From NCBI RefSeq assembly GCF_000373645.1, contig NZ_KB892002.1, positions 124,001-188,000 of the forward strand: a stretch of 64,000 nt of DNA. Direction: 5' to 3'. A program made the translations under genes and the position numbers. Every line of letters begins with the position of its first letter. The first letter of the stretch is position 1. Under the pieces are notes generated by a model, which worked only from the letters and a program-made list of their open reading frames with translations, had not been told where the DNA came from and made no database searches. Shown piece by piece: positions 41,164 through 49,140 of the stretch. The stretch comes from Streptomyces sp. ATexAB-D23. GTDB lineage: Bacteria > Actinomycetota > Actinomycetes > Streptomycetales > Streptomycetaceae.

Positions 41164-42639
41164 TCAGATCACCAGGCTGAGGAGCGCGGCGACCGCGAAC
41201 CCGGCGACGGACAGCACGGTCTCCAGAACGGTCCAGGACTTCAGGGTGTCGCGTTCGGAGATGCCGAAGTACTTGGACACCATCCAGAAGCCGCCGTCGT
41301 TGACGTGCGAGGCGATGATCGAGCCCGCCGAGATCGCCATGATGATCAGCGCGAGGTGCGGCTGCGAGAAGTCCTGGTTCTCCACGAGCGGGACCACGAT
41401 GCCGGCGGTCGTCACGATGGCGACGGTCGCCGAGCCCTGGGCGATGCGCAGCACGGCCGAGATCAGCCAGGCGAGCAGGATGACGGGCAGCCCGACGTCG
41501 TTGAAGGTGTCGGCGAGCGCGTCCGCGATGCCGCTGCCCTTGAGCACGGCGCCGAAGATGCCACCCGCGCCGACGACCAGCAGGATGTTGCCGACCGGCT
41601 TCAGGGACGAAGTGGACACCGACTCCAGGGACTTGCGGGACCAGCCGCGCCGGATGCCCAGCAGGTAGTACGCGAGCAGCAGCGCGATCGTCAGGGCGAC
41701 GAACGGGTTGCCGAAGAACTCGATGACCGAGCGGAGTGTCGAGAGGTCGAGCGCGATGGAGGAGAACGTGGCGGCGAGGATCAGCACCAGCGGGGTGCCG
41801 ATGATGGCCAGCACGGTGGAGAGAGCGACCGGTGCCTCGTGCGGGGTGACCCCGGCGGCCCGCTGCTCGGCGACGACGGCTGCCTTCGCCTCCTCGGCGG
41901 CCTCGACCATGTCCTGCGGCACGTCCACGAAGATCCGCTTCCCGATCCAGGCGGCGTAACCCCAGGCGGCGAGGACGGACGGGATGCCGACGAGGGCGCC
42001 CATCAGGATGACCCAGCCGAGCGAGACGTGGAAGAGACCGGCGGCGGCGACCGGGCCGGGGTGCGGCGGCAGGAACGCGTGGGTCATGGACAGACCGGCG
42101 AGCAGCGGCATCGAGTACAGCAGAATCGTTTTTCCGGACCTCTTGGCGGCGGCGTAGACGATCGGGGCGAGGACGAAGATGCCGACGTCGAAGAAGACCG
42201 GGATGCCGAAGATCAGACCGGTCAGGCCCATCGCGAGGGGGGCGCGCTTCTCACCGAAGAGGCGCAGCAGCCGGGCGCTGAGCACCTCGGCCCCGCCGGA
42301 GACCTCCAGGATCGCGCCGAGCATCGTGCCGAGGCCGATGATGATCGCGACATGGCCGAGGATGCCGCCCATGCCGGATTCGATGACGGAGACGGCGGCG
42401 GACTTCTGCACCGTGCCGAAGAGTTCGGTGACGGAGAGGCCCGCGCCCAGGCCGACGGCTATGGACACCGCGAGGAGCGCGACGAACGGCTGGAGCCTGA
42501 CCTTGATGATCAGGTAGAGGAGGAGCGCGATCCCGAGAACGGCGACGGTCAGCAGACCGGCCGTCCCGTCGATCAGGAGGAGGAGTCCACCGGTGTGGGG
42601 TGGCGTCTCGGGCGGGGTGGGGCCTGCGGCGAGCTGCAT
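41164..42639 (-). CDS. GntP family permease (gluconate/D-serine type)
   Basis: A 491-residue symporter with about 12-14 helices. Family signatures are LTGLIFGIPVFFDVGIFVLAPIV, MTHAFLPPHPGPVAAAG and ISAVLRIAQGSATVAIVTTAGI with HVNDGGFWMVSKYFG. GntP members carry gluconate or related hydroxy acids; DsdX carries D-serine. Given its neighbours (PLP D-amino-acid deaminase, deacylase, sugar-acid type kinase), D-serine or a sugar acid is likely. It is the last gene of the leftward unit, separated from ridA by a strong hairpin. Confidence 0.92.
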   Translation of the reverse strand: MQLAAGPTPPETPPHTGGLLLLIDGTAGLLTVAVLGIALLLYLIIKVRLQPFVALLAVSIAVGLGAGLSVTELFGTVQKSAAVSVIESGMGGILGHVAIIIGLGTMLGAILEVSGGAEVLSARLLRLFGEKRAPLAMGLTGLIFGIPVFFDVGIFVLAPIVYAAAKRSGKTILLYSMPLLAGLSMTHAFLPPHPGPVAAAGLFHVSLGWVILMGALVGIPSVLAAWGYAAWIGKRIFVDVPQDMVEAAEEAKAAVVAEQRAAGVTPHEAPVALSTVLAIIGTPLVLILAATFSSIALDLSTLRSVIEFFGNPFVALTIALLLAYYLLGIRRGWSRKSLESVSTSSLKPVGNILLVVGAGGIFGAVLKGSGIADALADTFNDVGLPVILLAWLISAVLRIAQGSATVAIVTTAGIVVPLVENQDFSQPHLALIIMAISAGSIIASHVNDGGFWMVSKYFGISERDTLKSWTVLETVLSVAGFAVAALLSLVI

Positions 42640-42683
42640 GGGTAACTCCGTTGTCGTCCATGGTTCTGGGGCAGGGGGGATCG

Positions 42684-42719
42684 CGGCACGGCGCCGTTGA
42701 CGTGTGCGGCGCCGTGCCG
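42684..42719 (-). terminator. Hairpin between ridA and the permease gene
   Basis: Perfect 13-bp stem (cggcacggcgccg 42684-42696, cggcgccgtgccg 42707-42719) in the 106-base gap; it would end or attenuate transcription coming from ridA before the permease gene. Confidence 0.75.
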
Positions 42720-42745
42720 GGCGGGGTGCGGGTTACGGGGACGGC

Positions 42746-43165
42746 TCAGTCCAGGACGGCGAGGGCGTCGATCTCGATGAGCAGGCCCTTGGGCAGGCCG
42801 ACGTAGACCGTGGTGCGCGCGGCGGGGGCCTGCTTGAGGTCCTGCTCGGCGAAGTACGTGTTGTAGATCTCGTTCATCTCGGCGAAGTGGTCCACGTCCG
42901 TGAGGTAGACGCGCATCATCATCACGTCGTCCCAGCTCGCGCCGCCCTCCTCCAGGATCGCCTTGACGTTGGCGAAGGTCTGGAGGGTCTGCTCACGCAG
43001 GGTGGGCCCGGCCGGGGTGGGGGCCTGGCCCGCCACGGCGGGCAGGAAGCCGACCTGGCCGGCGACCTGGAGGATGTTGCCCTTGCGCACGCCGTGCGAG
43101 AACTTCGCCGGCGGGGTGGTGTGGGTGCTCGGGGTCAGGGCGGTCTTGGCGGTCTTGTCGGTCAT
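42746..43165 (-). CDS. ridA: RidA family enamine/imine deaminase
   Basis: A 139-residue trimeric RidA protein. Its family pattern is present: GNILQVAGQVGFLP, EQTLQTFANVKAILEEGGASWDDVMMMRVYLTDVDHF and the C-terminal AARTTVYVGLPKGLLIEIDALAV with the conserved Arg and Glu. RidA hydrolyses reactive 2-aminoacrylate formed when PLP enzymes dehydrate serine or threonine. The PLP deaminase on the other side of the locus makes exactly such intermediates, so this is likely a dedicated safety enzyme. It follows the iclR-type gene by 6 bases. Confidence 0.93.
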   Translation of the reverse strand: MTDKTAKTALTPSTHTTPPAKFSHGVRKGNILQVAGQVGFLPAVAGQAPTPAGPTLREQTLQTFANVKAILEEGGASWDDVMMMRVYLTDVDHFAEMNEIYNTYFAEQDLKQAPAARTTVYVGLPKGLLIEIDALAVLD

Positions 43166-43171
43166 CGCTGA

Positions 43172-43930
43172 TCAGGCCTTCTTGGGTCGGTTGCTGCCGG
43201 AGTACTCCCGGCTGATGGTGTCGGCGGTGCGCCGGACCAGGGGGAGCAGGGTGAGGAGTTCCTCGGCCGTGACGACCACGTTCGGCGCGGAGACCGACAT
43301 CGCGGCGACGACGCGCCCGTCGGCGCCGCGGATGGGGGCGCCGACGCAGTTGATGGACTCCTCGTGGCCGCCGAGGTCGGTGGCCCAGCCCTGTTCGCGT
43401 ACGGCGGCCAGCTCCTTGAGGAACGCGGCGGCGCCGGGCGTCGAACGGGACGTGTACATGGGGTAGTCGAGCTTGTCGGCGATGGAGCGCCGCTCGGCCT
43501 CGCTCAGGTCGGCGAGCAGCAGTTTGGCCACGGCGGCGACGGTGATCGCGACGGGCTTGCCGATCCGGGAGTACATGCGGACCGGGTAGCGGCTCTCGAC
43601 CTTGTCGATGTAGAGGACCTCGTTCTCCTCGTACACGGCGAGGTGGACGGTGTGCCCGCAGTTCTCGTTGAGTTCGACCAGGTGCGGGTGGGCGATCTCG
43701 CGTACGTCGAGGTTCTCGACGGCCTCCTGGGCCAGCGCGAACAGGCGGGCGCCGAGGCGGTAGCGCTGGTCCTGCTGGCGGTAGACGAGGCCGTGTTCGT
43801 GGAGCGTACGGAGCAGGCGCAGCGCGGTGGACTTGTGCACGCCGAGCCGCTCGGCGACCTGTCCGAGGTCGGCGGGCCCCTGGGCGAGGAGCGGCAGGAT
43901 GCTGAGCGCCCGGTCGACGGTCTGGCTCAT
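43172..43930 (-). CDS. IclR family transcriptional regulator
   Basis: A 252-residue regulator with an N-terminal winged HTH (about 5-60: RALSILPLLAQGPADLGQVAERLGVHKSTALRLLRTL) and a C-terminal effector-binding domain (about 75-245: NCGHTVHLAVYEENEVLYIDKV, CVGAPIRGADGRVVAAMSVS). The start is the ATG at 43928-43930. It sits between the kinase and ridA in a leftward operon and should control the whole D-amino-acid locus by binding the repeats in the divergent promoter at 45212-45244. Confidence 0.92.
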   Translation of the reverse strand: MSQTVDRALSILPLLAQGPADLGQVAERLGVHKSTALRLLRTLHEHGLVYRQQDQRYRLGARLFALAQEAVENLDVREIAHPHLVELNENCGHTVHLAVYEENEVLYIDKVESRYPVRMYSRIGKPVAITVAAVAKLLLADLSEAERRSIADKLDYPMYTSRSTPGAAAFLKELAAVREQGWATDLGGHEESINCVGAPIRGADGRVVAAMSVSAPNVVVTAEELLTLLPLVRRTADTISREYSGSNRPKKA

Positions 43931-43994
43931 GCGCGTGCCTCGCTGTCCTCGGCCCGGCCTTCGCCGGTGACGCCCCTCTTGTCGGATCGCTCGC

Positions 43995-45128
43995 TCATGT
44001 CGTACGTACCTCCGTGTCGTCCCCCGTCCAGCCGGGGCCGAGACGCAGTCTCCCCCAGGCGTCGTCGTCCAGGGCCGCGAGGTGGTCGGCCCGGTCGCGG
44101 GCGGGCGGTTCGGTGAGGTCGCCGGGAACGGTGAGCACGGCGGCGGCCATGAGGTGGCCGTGGCGGGCGCGGTCGCGGACCGGGAGTCCGCGAAGGGTGG
44201 CGGACAGGAACCCGGCGGCGAAGGCGTCGCCGGCACCCACCGGGGCGACGACGTCCACGCGGAGCGCGGGGACGTGGGTGACGGTGTCGGGGCCGCTGTG
44301 CGGGGCCTCTCCCCGCCCCGCCCCTTCCCGAACCGGGGGCGTTGCCTCCGGACCCCCGGTCCGGGGTCCGGGGCGGAGCCCCGGTTCATGGGAGAACACC
44401 GTCACGCCGTCGGCGCCCCGCTTCACCACGACCACTCCCGGCTCCGGCAGCGCCTCACGGATCGCGGCGGCGCCCGTCACACCCCACGCCGACTCCGCCT
44501 CGTCCTCCCCCACGAACACCACATCCGCCCGCCGCGCCAGATCGAGCAGCACCGCGGGGGACTCCCCCCGCCACAGCCCCGGCCGGAAGTTCACGTCGAA
44601 CGAGATCAGGGGCCGGCCCTGACGCGGAGCGGTCAGCTCGTGGAGCAGCGCCAGGCAGTCGGCGGACAGCGCGGCCGTGATGCCGGACAGGTGCAGGATG
44701 CGCCCGGCGGGCAGTCCGTCGGCCGGCACGGTGGAGGGCGACATGGCGGAGGCCGCGGACCCGGCCCGGTAGTACGCCACCTCGTGGACATCCGTGGCGC
44801 GGTCCGTCGCCGTACGGAAGTAGATGCCGGTGGGCCGGTGCGGATCGCGCCGCACGGCGGAGGTGTCGACGCCGTACGCGCCGATGGCCTCGACCAGGTG
44901 GTCGCCGAAGCCGTCGGCCCCGACCCGGCTCACCCAGGCCGATCGGTGCCCGGCCGCGGCGAGCGCGCAGGCCACATTGGACTCCGCGCCGCCGATCCCC
45001 CGGGCGAAGGACGGCACGTCGGCGAGGCGTCCGGGCCGCGAGGGGAGGAACGTCACCATGGACTCGCCGAGGCACACGACGTCGGCGGTCGTGGCGTCGG
45101 TACCGGTCCTGGGCGTGGTTCCGGACAC
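43995..45128 (-). CDS. PfkB family sugar kinase (2-keto-3-deoxygluconate kinase-like) with an inserted repeat
   Basis: A 377-residue ribokinase-fold kinase. The N-terminal signature is VVCLGESMVTFLP and GGAESNVACALAAAG; the C-terminal signature VVAPVGAGDAFAAGFL holds catalytic Asp301. The sequence style is KdgK-like. Residues about 249-280 are a Pro/Gly/Arg-rich segment absent from normal family spacing, encoded by a palindromic element (44301-44391). It falls in a surface loop between strands and keeps the frame, so the enzyme may still work. The start is GTG with GAGGAG upstream. It is the first gene of the leftward operon, divergent from the deaminase. Confidence 0.88.
   Translation of the reverse strand: MSGTTPRTGTDATTADVVCLGESMVTFLPSRPGRLADVPSFARGIGGAESNVACALAAAGHRSAWVSRVGADGFGDHLVEAIGAYGVDTSAVRRDPHRPTGIYFRTATDRATDVHEVAYYRAGSAASAMSPSTVPADGLPAGRILHLSGITAALSADCLALLHELTAPRQGRPLISFDVNFRPGLWRGESPAVLLDLARRADVVFVGEDEAESAWGVTGAAAIREALPEPGVVVVKRGADGVTVFSHEPGLRPGPRTGGPEATPPVREGAGRGEAPHSGPDTVTHVPALRVDVVAPVGAGDAFAAGFLSATLRGLPVRDRARHGHLMAAAVLTVPGDLTEPPARDRADHLAALDDDAWGRLRLGPGWTGDDTEVRTT
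44301..44391. repeat. REP-like palindromic element inserted in the kinase gene
   Basis: A G+C-extreme segment with a 9-bp perfect stem ccggacccc (44348-44356)/ggggtccgg (44363-44371), flanked by ggggcggagcccc-type sequence. It resembles the short palindromic elements abundant between Streptomyces genes. Here it sits in frame inside a coding region and encodes a non-conserved linker. Confidence 0.6.
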
Positions 45129-45211
45129 GCGGGGCTCCTCAGGGGTCGGGCGGCAACGCCGGCACTCACCATTGACCGGGCGTCGGCTCGGATGTTAGAC
45201 AGCCCTGAGCG

Positions 45212-45244
45212 ATATACGCAATGGGTGTTGCATATGTTGCAATC
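45212..45244. promoter_or_regulatory. Candidate IclR operator in divergent promoter
   Basis: An inverted repeat GCAA-N6-TTGC at 45218-45231 with A/T-rich flanks (ATAC/ATAT) is followed by a second GTTGCA at 45236 (direct repeat, period 9, with 45227). This is the A+T-richest spot between the kinase and deaminase starts. IclR-family proteins bind such short palindromes, often in clusters. Confidence 0.5.
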
Positions 45245-45278
45245 ACATCGCTGACCGGACCCGGACCGAGGAGACCCC

Positions 45279-46568
45279 ATGGCCGCCGCGCCCCACGTGA
45301 CCGCTCTCGCCGACGAACCGGTCGACCACCGGTTCAAGGGGCTCCCGCCGGACGCGGCGGGCCTGACGGTCGGCGCGCTGGCCGCCGAGCGCCGCAACCT
45401 CTTCGACGGCGGGTTCACCACCCCCGTGCTCGCCCTGTCCGCCGAGTCCGTCGAGCACAACCTCGCGCTCCTGGAGACGTACGCCGAGCGCCACGGCCTC
45501 GCGTTCGCCCCGCACGGCAAGACGTCGATGTCCCCGCAGCTGTTCGCCCGCCAGCTCCAGCACGGCGCGTGGGGCATCACGGCGGCCGTTCCCCACCAGG
45601 CCCGCGTCTACCGGGCGTTCGGAATCCGGCGGATCTTCCTCGCCAACGAGCTGGTGGACGCCGCCGCGCTGCGCTGGCTCGCGGGCGAGCTGGACGCCGA
45701 CCCGGACTTCACGTTCGTCTGTTACGTCGACTCCGTGCGCGGGGTGGAGCTGATGGACGAGGCGCTGCGCGCGGCGGGCGCCTCCCGCCCCGTCGACGTC
45801 GTGGTGGAGCTGGGCGCGGGCGAGGGCGCCCGCACCGGGGCCAGGACGGAGGCGGACTGCGGCGCCGTGGCCGACGCGGTGGCCGGGGCGGCGGCCCTGC
45901 GCCTGGTGGGCGTGGCGGGGTACGAGGGTGAGGTGCCGCAGGCCTCCGGCGAGCGGGTGCGGGACTGGCTGCGCCGGCTCGTCGCGCTGGCCGCCGGCTT
46001 CGACGCGGAGGGGCGCTTCGCCGGGCTCGGGGCCGGGGAGCCGATCGTGGTCAGCGCGGGCGGCAGCGCGTGGTTCGACGCGGTGGCGGACGTGTTCGCC
46101 GAGATCCCCGGACTCTCCGCCCCCGTGCTCAAGCTGCTGCGCTCGGGGGCGTACGTCTCGCACGACGACGGGCACTACCGCCACCTCACGCCCTTCAACC
46201 GGGTCCCCGAGGAGGGCGCGCTCCGGCCGGCGTTCCGGCTGTGGGCGCAGGTCGTGTCGCGCCCGACCCCCGAGCAGGCGTTCCTCAACGCGGGCAAGCG
46301 GGACGCGGCGTACGACTTGGACCTGCCCGAGGCGCAGGTCGTGCGCTGCGCGCGGGACGGCTCGGTGCGGGCGGCCGAGGGGATCACGGTCAGCGGCCTG
46401 TCGGACCAGCACGCGTGGGTGCGGACCGGGCCGGACGCCCGGCTGGAGGTCGGGGACTGGGTGGGGATGGGCCTGTCCCACCCGTGCACGAGCTTCGACA
46501 AGTGGCAGCTGATCCCGCTCGTGGAGGCGGACGGCACGGTCACCGACTTCATCCGCACCTTCTTCTGA
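45279..46568 (+). CDS. PLP-dependent D-amino acid deaminase/aldolase (DSD1/D-threonine aldolase fold)
   Basis: A 429-residue fold-type III PLP enzyme. The N-terminal alanine-racemase-like barrel has the PLP lysine Lys81 in FAPHGKTSMSPQLF. The C-terminal domain ends with the metal-binding pair His401 and Cys403 in GLSHPCTSFDKW, typical of eukaryotic-type D-serine dehydratase and D-threonine aldolase. The likely reaction is deamination of a D-hydroxy amino acid to a 2-oxo acid plus ammonia. CGAGGAG precedes the ATG. It is the first gene of the rightward unit with the deacylase 35 bases downstream. Confidence 0.9.
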   Translation: MAAAPHVTALADEPVDHRFKGLPPDAAGLTVGALAAERRNLFDGGFTTPVLALSAESVEHNLALLETYAERHGLAFAPHGKTSMSPQLFARQLQHGAWGITAAVPHQARVYRAFGIRRIFLANELVDAAALRWLAGELDADPDFTFVCYVDSVRGVELMDEALRAAGASRPVDVVVELGAGEGARTGARTEADCGAVADAVAGAAALRLVGVAGYEGEVPQASGERVRDWLRRLVALAAGFDAEGRFAGLGAGEPIVVSAGGSAWFDAVADVFAEIPGLSAPVLKLLRSGAYVSHDDGHYRHLTPFNRVPEEGALRPAFRLWAQVVSRPTPEQAFLNAGKRDAAYDLDLPEAQVVRCARDGSVRAAEGITVSGLSDQHAWVRTGPDARLEVGDWVGMGLSHPCTSFDKWQLIPLVEADGTVTDFIRTFF

Positions 46569-46603
46569 GCCGGGCTCCGCTCCGCGAAAGGCACCTCTCC
46601 CCC

Positions 46604-48229
46604 ATGGACCTCGTCATCCGCGACGCCCGCGTCATCGACGGCACCGCCACCCCCTCCTACCGTGCCGACGTGGCCGTCACCGACGGCCGCGTCGCGGAGA
46701 TCCACCGCGAGGACTCCCCCGGCCCCCGCCCCACCGCCGCCCGCACCCTGGACGCCGACGGCCTGGCCCTGTCCCCCGGCTTCATCGACATGCACGCCCA
46801 CAGCGACCTGGCGCTGCTGCGGGACCCCGACCACAGTGCGAAGGCCGCCCAGGGCGTCACGCTGGAGGTCCTCGGCCAGGACGGCCTGTCGTACGCGCCC
46901 GTGGACGACCGCACGCTCGCCGAGGTCCGCCGCTCCATCGCCGGGTGGAACGGCTACGGCGACGACATCGACTTCGACTGGCGCACCGTCGGCGGCTACC
47001 TCGACCGGCTCGACCGCAACTTCGGCGGACAGGGCATCGCGGTCAACGCCGCCTACCTCGTCCCGCAGGGCACGGTGCGGATGCACGCGGTCGGCTGGGA
47101 GGACCGGCCCGCCACCGACGCCGAGCTGGTCCGGATGCGCGGGCTCGTGGACCAGGGCATGCGCGAGGGTGCCGTCGGCATGTCGTCGGGGCTCACCTAC
47201 ACCCCCGGCATGTACGCGGACGACGCCGAACTCACCGCGCTGTGCCGGGTGGTGGCCGCACACGGCGGCTACTACTGCCCGCACCACCGCTCCTACGGCG
47301 CCGGCGCGCTGGAGGCGTACGAGGAGATGGTGCGGCTCACCCGCGACGCGGGCTGTTCCCTGCACCTGGCCCACGCGACCATGAACTTCGGGGTCAACGA
47401 GGGCCGCGCCCCGGAACTGCTCGCCCTCCTGGACGACGCGCTCGACGCGGGCGCCGACATCTCGCTCGACACCTACCCGTACACCCCCGGCTGCACGACC
47501 CTCGTCGCGATGCTGCCCAGCTGGGCGAGCGAGGGCGGCCCGGAATCGGTCCTGGCCCGGCTCGCCGACGACGCCACGGCCGCGCGCATCCGCCACGACC
47601 TGGAGGTCACCGGCTCGGACGGCTGCCACGGGGTGCCGATCGAGTGGGACACCATCGAGATCTCCGGGGCCGGCGCGTCCGCGCTCGCCGCGTACGTCGG
47701 CCGTACGGTGGCCGAGTCGGCGCGGCTGCGCGGCGAGGAGCCCTGGGTGACCGCGCGGCGGCTACTGGTGGAGGACCGGCTCGGGACGACGATCCTCCAG
47801 CACGTGGGCCACGAGGAGAACGTCCGGCGGATCATGCGCCACCGCGTCCACACCGGAGGCAGTGACGGCATCCTCCAGGGCGACAAGCCGCACCCTCGCG
47901 CGTACGGCACCTTTCCCCACTACCTGGGTCACTACGCACGGGAGCTGGGCATCCTCTCGCTGGAGGAGTGCGTCGCCCACCTCACCTCGCGCCCGGCGGC
48001 CCGGCTGCGGCTGCCCGACCGGGGGTACGTGCGCGAGGGCCACCGCGCCGACCTGGTCCTCTTCGACCCGGATACGGTGGCGGCGGGCTCGACGTTCGAG
48101 GAGCCCCGCGCCCTGCCTTCCGGCATCCCGCACGTGCTGATCGACGGCCGCTTCGTGATCGAGGACGGCAGGCGTACGCAGGTCCTCGCGGGCCGGTCGG
48201 TACGCGGAGCGGGCCGGAGGGCGGGCTGA
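46604..48229 (+). CDS. N-acyl-D-amino-acid deacylase (amidohydrolase)
   Basis: A 541-residue metal-dependent amidohydrolase. The first metal motif is DMHAHSD (His64, His66); EVLGQDGLSYAP, CPHHRSYG, LAHATMNFG and the late Asp/His (HTGGSDGILQGDKPHPRAYG) fit the D-aminoacylase group. The C-terminal composite sandwich has GYVREGHRADLVLFDPDTV. It releases free D-amino acids from N-acyl-D-amino acids, feeding the deaminase encoded just upstream. The start is the ATG at 46604. Confidence 0.93.
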   Translation: MDLVIRDARVIDGTATPSYRADVAVTDGRVAEIHREDSPGPRPTAARTLDADGLALSPGFIDMHAHSDLALLRDPDHSAKAAQGVTLEVLGQDGLSYAPVDDRTLAEVRRSIAGWNGYGDDIDFDWRTVGGYLDRLDRNFGGQGIAVNAAYLVPQGTVRMHAVGWEDRPATDAELVRMRGLVDQGMREGAVGMSSGLTYTPGMYADDAELTALCRVVAAHGGYYCPHHRSYGAGALEAYEEMVRLTRDAGCSLHLAHATMNFGVNEGRAPELLALLDDALDAGADISLDTYPYTPGCTTLVAMLPSWASEGGPESVLARLADDATAARIRHDLEVTGSDGCHGVPIEWDTIEISGAGASALAAYVGRTVAESARLRGEEPWVTARRLLVEDRLGTTILQHVGHEENVRRIMRHRVHTGGSDGILQGDKPHPRAYGTFPHYLGHYARELGILSLEECVAHLTSRPAARLRLPDRGYVREGHRADLVLFDPDTVAAGSTFEEPRALPSGIPHVLIDGRFVIEDGRRTQVLAGRSVRGAGRRAG

Positions 48230-48238
48230 CCCGCGGGG

Positions 48239-48271
48239 CCGCCCGACGCCGGGAGGCGCCCGGCGGGGCGG
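48239..48271. terminator. Hairpin between convergent deacylase and DUF981 genes
   Basis: The 43-base gap between the two stops folds as a nested G+C hairpin (outer ccgcccg/cggggcgg-type arms, inner gccggg-aggc-gcccggc). A few mismatches occur in the outer arms. It is a plausible two-way terminator. Confidence 0.55.
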
Positions 48272-48272
48272 T

Positions 48273-48995
48273 TCACATGGTGTTGACGATGAGTCCGATG
48301 TGGGTGAAGTAGTTGAGCCCGCCGAAGAACAGGAACGCCAGCCCGGCGAGCGCCCAGACGACGCCGATGACAGGGGTCATCCAGGTCCGGGGGCGGCGCA
48401 GCACGAACGGGAAGAGGAGGGCGCCGATGCCGACGAGGACGTACAGCCCGGACATGAAGCTCGCCTCCAGCATCGGCATGTCGGCGAACTCGCCGGAGAT
48501 GGGCTCCTCGGGGGGCGCGGCGAAGAGGGTGTACTTCCAGCCGGCCGCGGCGATCCCGAAGCAGGCGAGCCCGAGGCCGAAGACGAAGACCGAGATGGGT
48601 CCGGCGATCCGGGCCACCCGGTCGACGCGGTCCGCGTCGCCGACGACGGCTCCCTGCTTCCAGAGGTAGAAGCTCGCGGCGAGGAGGAAGACGCCGAAGG
48701 CCAGGGCCGGTTCACCGAAGATGATGTTGTCGAAGGGGAAGCCCTGTCCGGCCAGCGGCCAGGTCAGGGTCATGTGCAGACCCGTGGTGACGAGGGTGAA
48801 GCCGATCGCCCCGAACGCCAGGGCCCAGCCTTCGGGGGTGATGGTGCGCCGGGGACGGAGGAGCTGGTATCCGAGCGCGACCACCAGCAGGAGTCCGGCG
48901 CCCGCGGCGACGGACATGATCGTGTTGTACGTCGGCATCTTGGTCCAGTCGATCTTCAGACCGGACGCCGCCAGGGGAAGTGCATGGCTGATCAT
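48273..48995 (-). CDS. DUF981 family membrane protein
   Basis: A 240-residue membrane protein with seven hydrophobic helices. Conserved DUF981 blocks are MPTYNTIMSVAAGAGLLLVV, MTLTWPLAGQGFPFDNIIFGEPALAFG and the C-terminal FGGLNYFTHIGLI. The function is unknown. A single-gene leftward unit; promoter elements between 48996 and 49080 are not obvious. Confidence 0.8.
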   Translation of the reverse strand: MISHALPLAASGLKIDWTKMPTYNTIMSVAAGAGLLLVVALGYQLLRPRRTITPEGWALAFGAIGFTLVTTGLHMTLTWPLAGQGFPFDNIIFGEPALAFGVFLLAASFYLWKQGAVVGDADRVDRVARIAGPISVFVFGLGLACFGIAAAGWKYTLFAAPPEEPISGEFADMPMLEASFMSGLYVLVGIGALLFPFVLRRPRTWMTPVIGVVWALAGLAFLFFGGLNYFTHIGLIVNTM

Positions 48996-49080
48996 GCGCG
49001 GAGCCTATAGCGGCATTTCGCCCATATCGCCCATTGAGTAGGTCGGTTGAGCTGTACGGGTCACCCACGTCACCACGCCA

Positions 49081-49113
49081 CCCCCGGGGCGGAGCACTCC
49101 TCCGCCCCGGGGG
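49081..49113 (-). terminator. Terminator of the secreted protease gene
   Basis: Perfect 14-bp stem (cccccggggcggag 49081-49094, ctccgccccggggg 49100-49113), 27 bases past the protease stop. Confidence 0.85.
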
Positions 49114-49140
49114 AACGGTCCGGCCGTCACGGCCCGTACG

